From the NCBI RefSeq assembly GCF_017873555.1, contig NZ_JAGGKE010000003.1:124001-188000 (forward strand): DNA of 64,000 nucleotides, written 5' to 3'. The stretch is from Halorubrum trapanicum (GTDB lineage Archaea; Halobacteriota; Halobacteria; Halobacteriales; Haloferacaceae). Below are positions 63,475 through 64,000 of this stretch, piece after piece. The notes beneath the pieces are model-generated. The model saw only the letters and a program-made list of their open reading frames with translations. It made no database searches and had not been told where the DNA came from. How positions within the stretch are numbered: the first letter of the stretch is position 1; each line of letters opens with the position of its first letter. Position numbers and translations under genes: made by a program.

Positions 63475-63960
63475 ATGGTGGCAGACGACGAGCGGCCGGA
63501 CCCGGCGGACGTCGACGCCGACTCGATCCTGGAGCGAGCCGGGTTCGACGCCGACGAGAGCGTGCTCACCCGCCGGCAGGCGGAGGTGCTGGCGCTCCGC
63601 GAGCGCGGGCTTCGGCAGTCCGACATCGCGGACCGGCTCGGCACCTCGCGCGCGAACGTCTCCAGCGTCGAGGCCAGCGCCCGCGACAACGTCGAGCGCG
63701 CCCGCGAGACGGTCGCGTTCGCGGAGGCGCTGTCGGCCCCGGTCCGCGTCGAAATCGAGACCGGGACCGACCTCTACGACGCGCCGAAGCGCGTGTACGA
63801 CGCCTGCGACGAAGCCGGCGTGAAGGTGAACCAGACAGCGCCCGAACTGATGCGGGCGATCGGCGACCGCGCGGGCGACGCGGTCCGCGGCCGCGAGGTC
63901 CGTCGCCGGCTGTTCGTCACGGTCGCGGCGGACGGACAGATCCGGGTCCGACGGCCGTAG
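63475..63960 (+). CDS. Tfx family DNA-binding protein
   Basis: 161 residues. The N-terminal HTH reads LTRRQAEVLALRERGLRQSD followed by IADRLGTSRANVSSVEASAR, the hallmark of Tfx, named after the regulator beside methanogen formylmethanofuran dehydrogenase genes. The C-terminal part (SAPVRVEIETGTDLYDAPKR) is a small alpha-beta domain. It is likely a transcription regulator, target unknown. The ATG at 63475 precedes conserved sequence. A poly-T stretch (63443-63449) upstream is a possible promoter element. Confidence 0.88.
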   Translation: MVADDERPDPADVDADSILERAGFDADESVLTRRQAEVLALRERGLRQSDIADRLGTSRANVSSVEASARDNVERARETVAFAEALSAPVRVEIETGTDLYDAPKRVYDACDEAGVKVNQTAPELMRAIGDRAGDAVRGREVRRRLFVTVAADGQIRVRRP

Positions 63961-64000
63961 CGCCGACCGCCCGGCCGCTTCATCGGCTCCTTACTCGCCG
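63961..64000. other. Right edge, no gene
   Basis: 40 nt beyond the Tfx stop. Nothing recognised. Confidence 0.3.

Overview
The window is chromosomal DNA from an extremely halophilic archaeon (class Halobacteria; the gene set and about two-thirds G+C suggest Halorubrum or a close relative). Evidence: very acidic proteins, archaeal replication genes (MCM, PriL, RfcC), an NAD-dependent DNA ligase as found in haloarchaea, ribosomal proteins L1/P0/P1 in archaeal order, HalOD1, Tfx and amphi-Trp families, and TATA boxes about 25 nt upstream of start codons, implying leaderless transcripts.

Layout. 1-1.9 kb: an HSDL2-like SDR (cut by the window edge) divergent from a Gfo/Idh/MocA dehydrogenase. 1.9-5.7 kb: pheS-pheT and a HalOD1 protein. 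5.7-15.3 kb (minus strand): mcm interrupted by two inteins, followed by four haloarchaeal proteins of unknown role, a MinD/ParA-like ATPase and an M48-like membrane protein that lacks the zinc-binding motif. 15.4-26.8 kb: a TRAM protein, a Ski2/Hel308-type helicase, a NucS-N/zinc-finger protein, tyrS, a DUF460 protein, a site-2 protease, a cupin, an aspartoacylase-like hydrolase, DUF309 and a DMT transporter. 27-29.3 kb: a restriction-modification (R-M) island (D12 adenine methylase, SacI-like nuclease, winged-helix regulator), then tRNA-Leu(CAA). 30-33.4 kb: pyrG-guaAb-unknown-glutaredoxin operon. 33.5-42.3 kb: a five-repeat DUF1508 membrane protein, an amidohydrolase, ligA, a GntP permease and an ABC-2 exporter. 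42.4-44.5 kb: a second R-M system (MjaI type, CTAG) beside tRNA-Val(UAC) and copies of its 3' end. 44.5-46.3 kb: small membrane or secreted proteins. 46.4-50.9 kb: a complete CUT1 sugar ABC transporter operon. 51.2-55.5 kb: rfcC, archaetidylserine decarboxylase, an amphi-Trp/DUF1508 protein, priL and small proteins. 55.6-57.7 kb: rpl1-rplP0-rpl12 with a structured leader. 57.9-62.3 kb: propionyl-CoA carboxylase genes pccB (with an in-frame amber stop), pccX and pccA. 62.4-64 kb: a SWIM-type protein, a Cys-rich TRAM protein and a Tfx regulator.

How the genes relate. Most loci are housekeeping: replication (mcm, rfcC, priL, ligA), aminoacylation (pheST, tyrS), nucleotide synthesis (pyrG, guaAb), ribosome (L1/P0/P1) and carbon metabolism (pcc, sugar ABC, GntP). 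Accessory DNA is limited to the two R-M islands and the two inteins. The R-M islands and intein 1 are visibly richer in A+T than their surroundings.

The least explained structure is a repeat present twice (18303-18467 and 29673-29917). Its linker sequences are conserved while its hairpin stems differ in sequence and still pair, and each copy has a TATA-like box at one end; it looks like a structured RNA element. A second case of stems that change but still pair occurs in the tandem tRNA-Val 3'-end copies at 44247-44450. All identifications come from reading the sequence; no database search was run.
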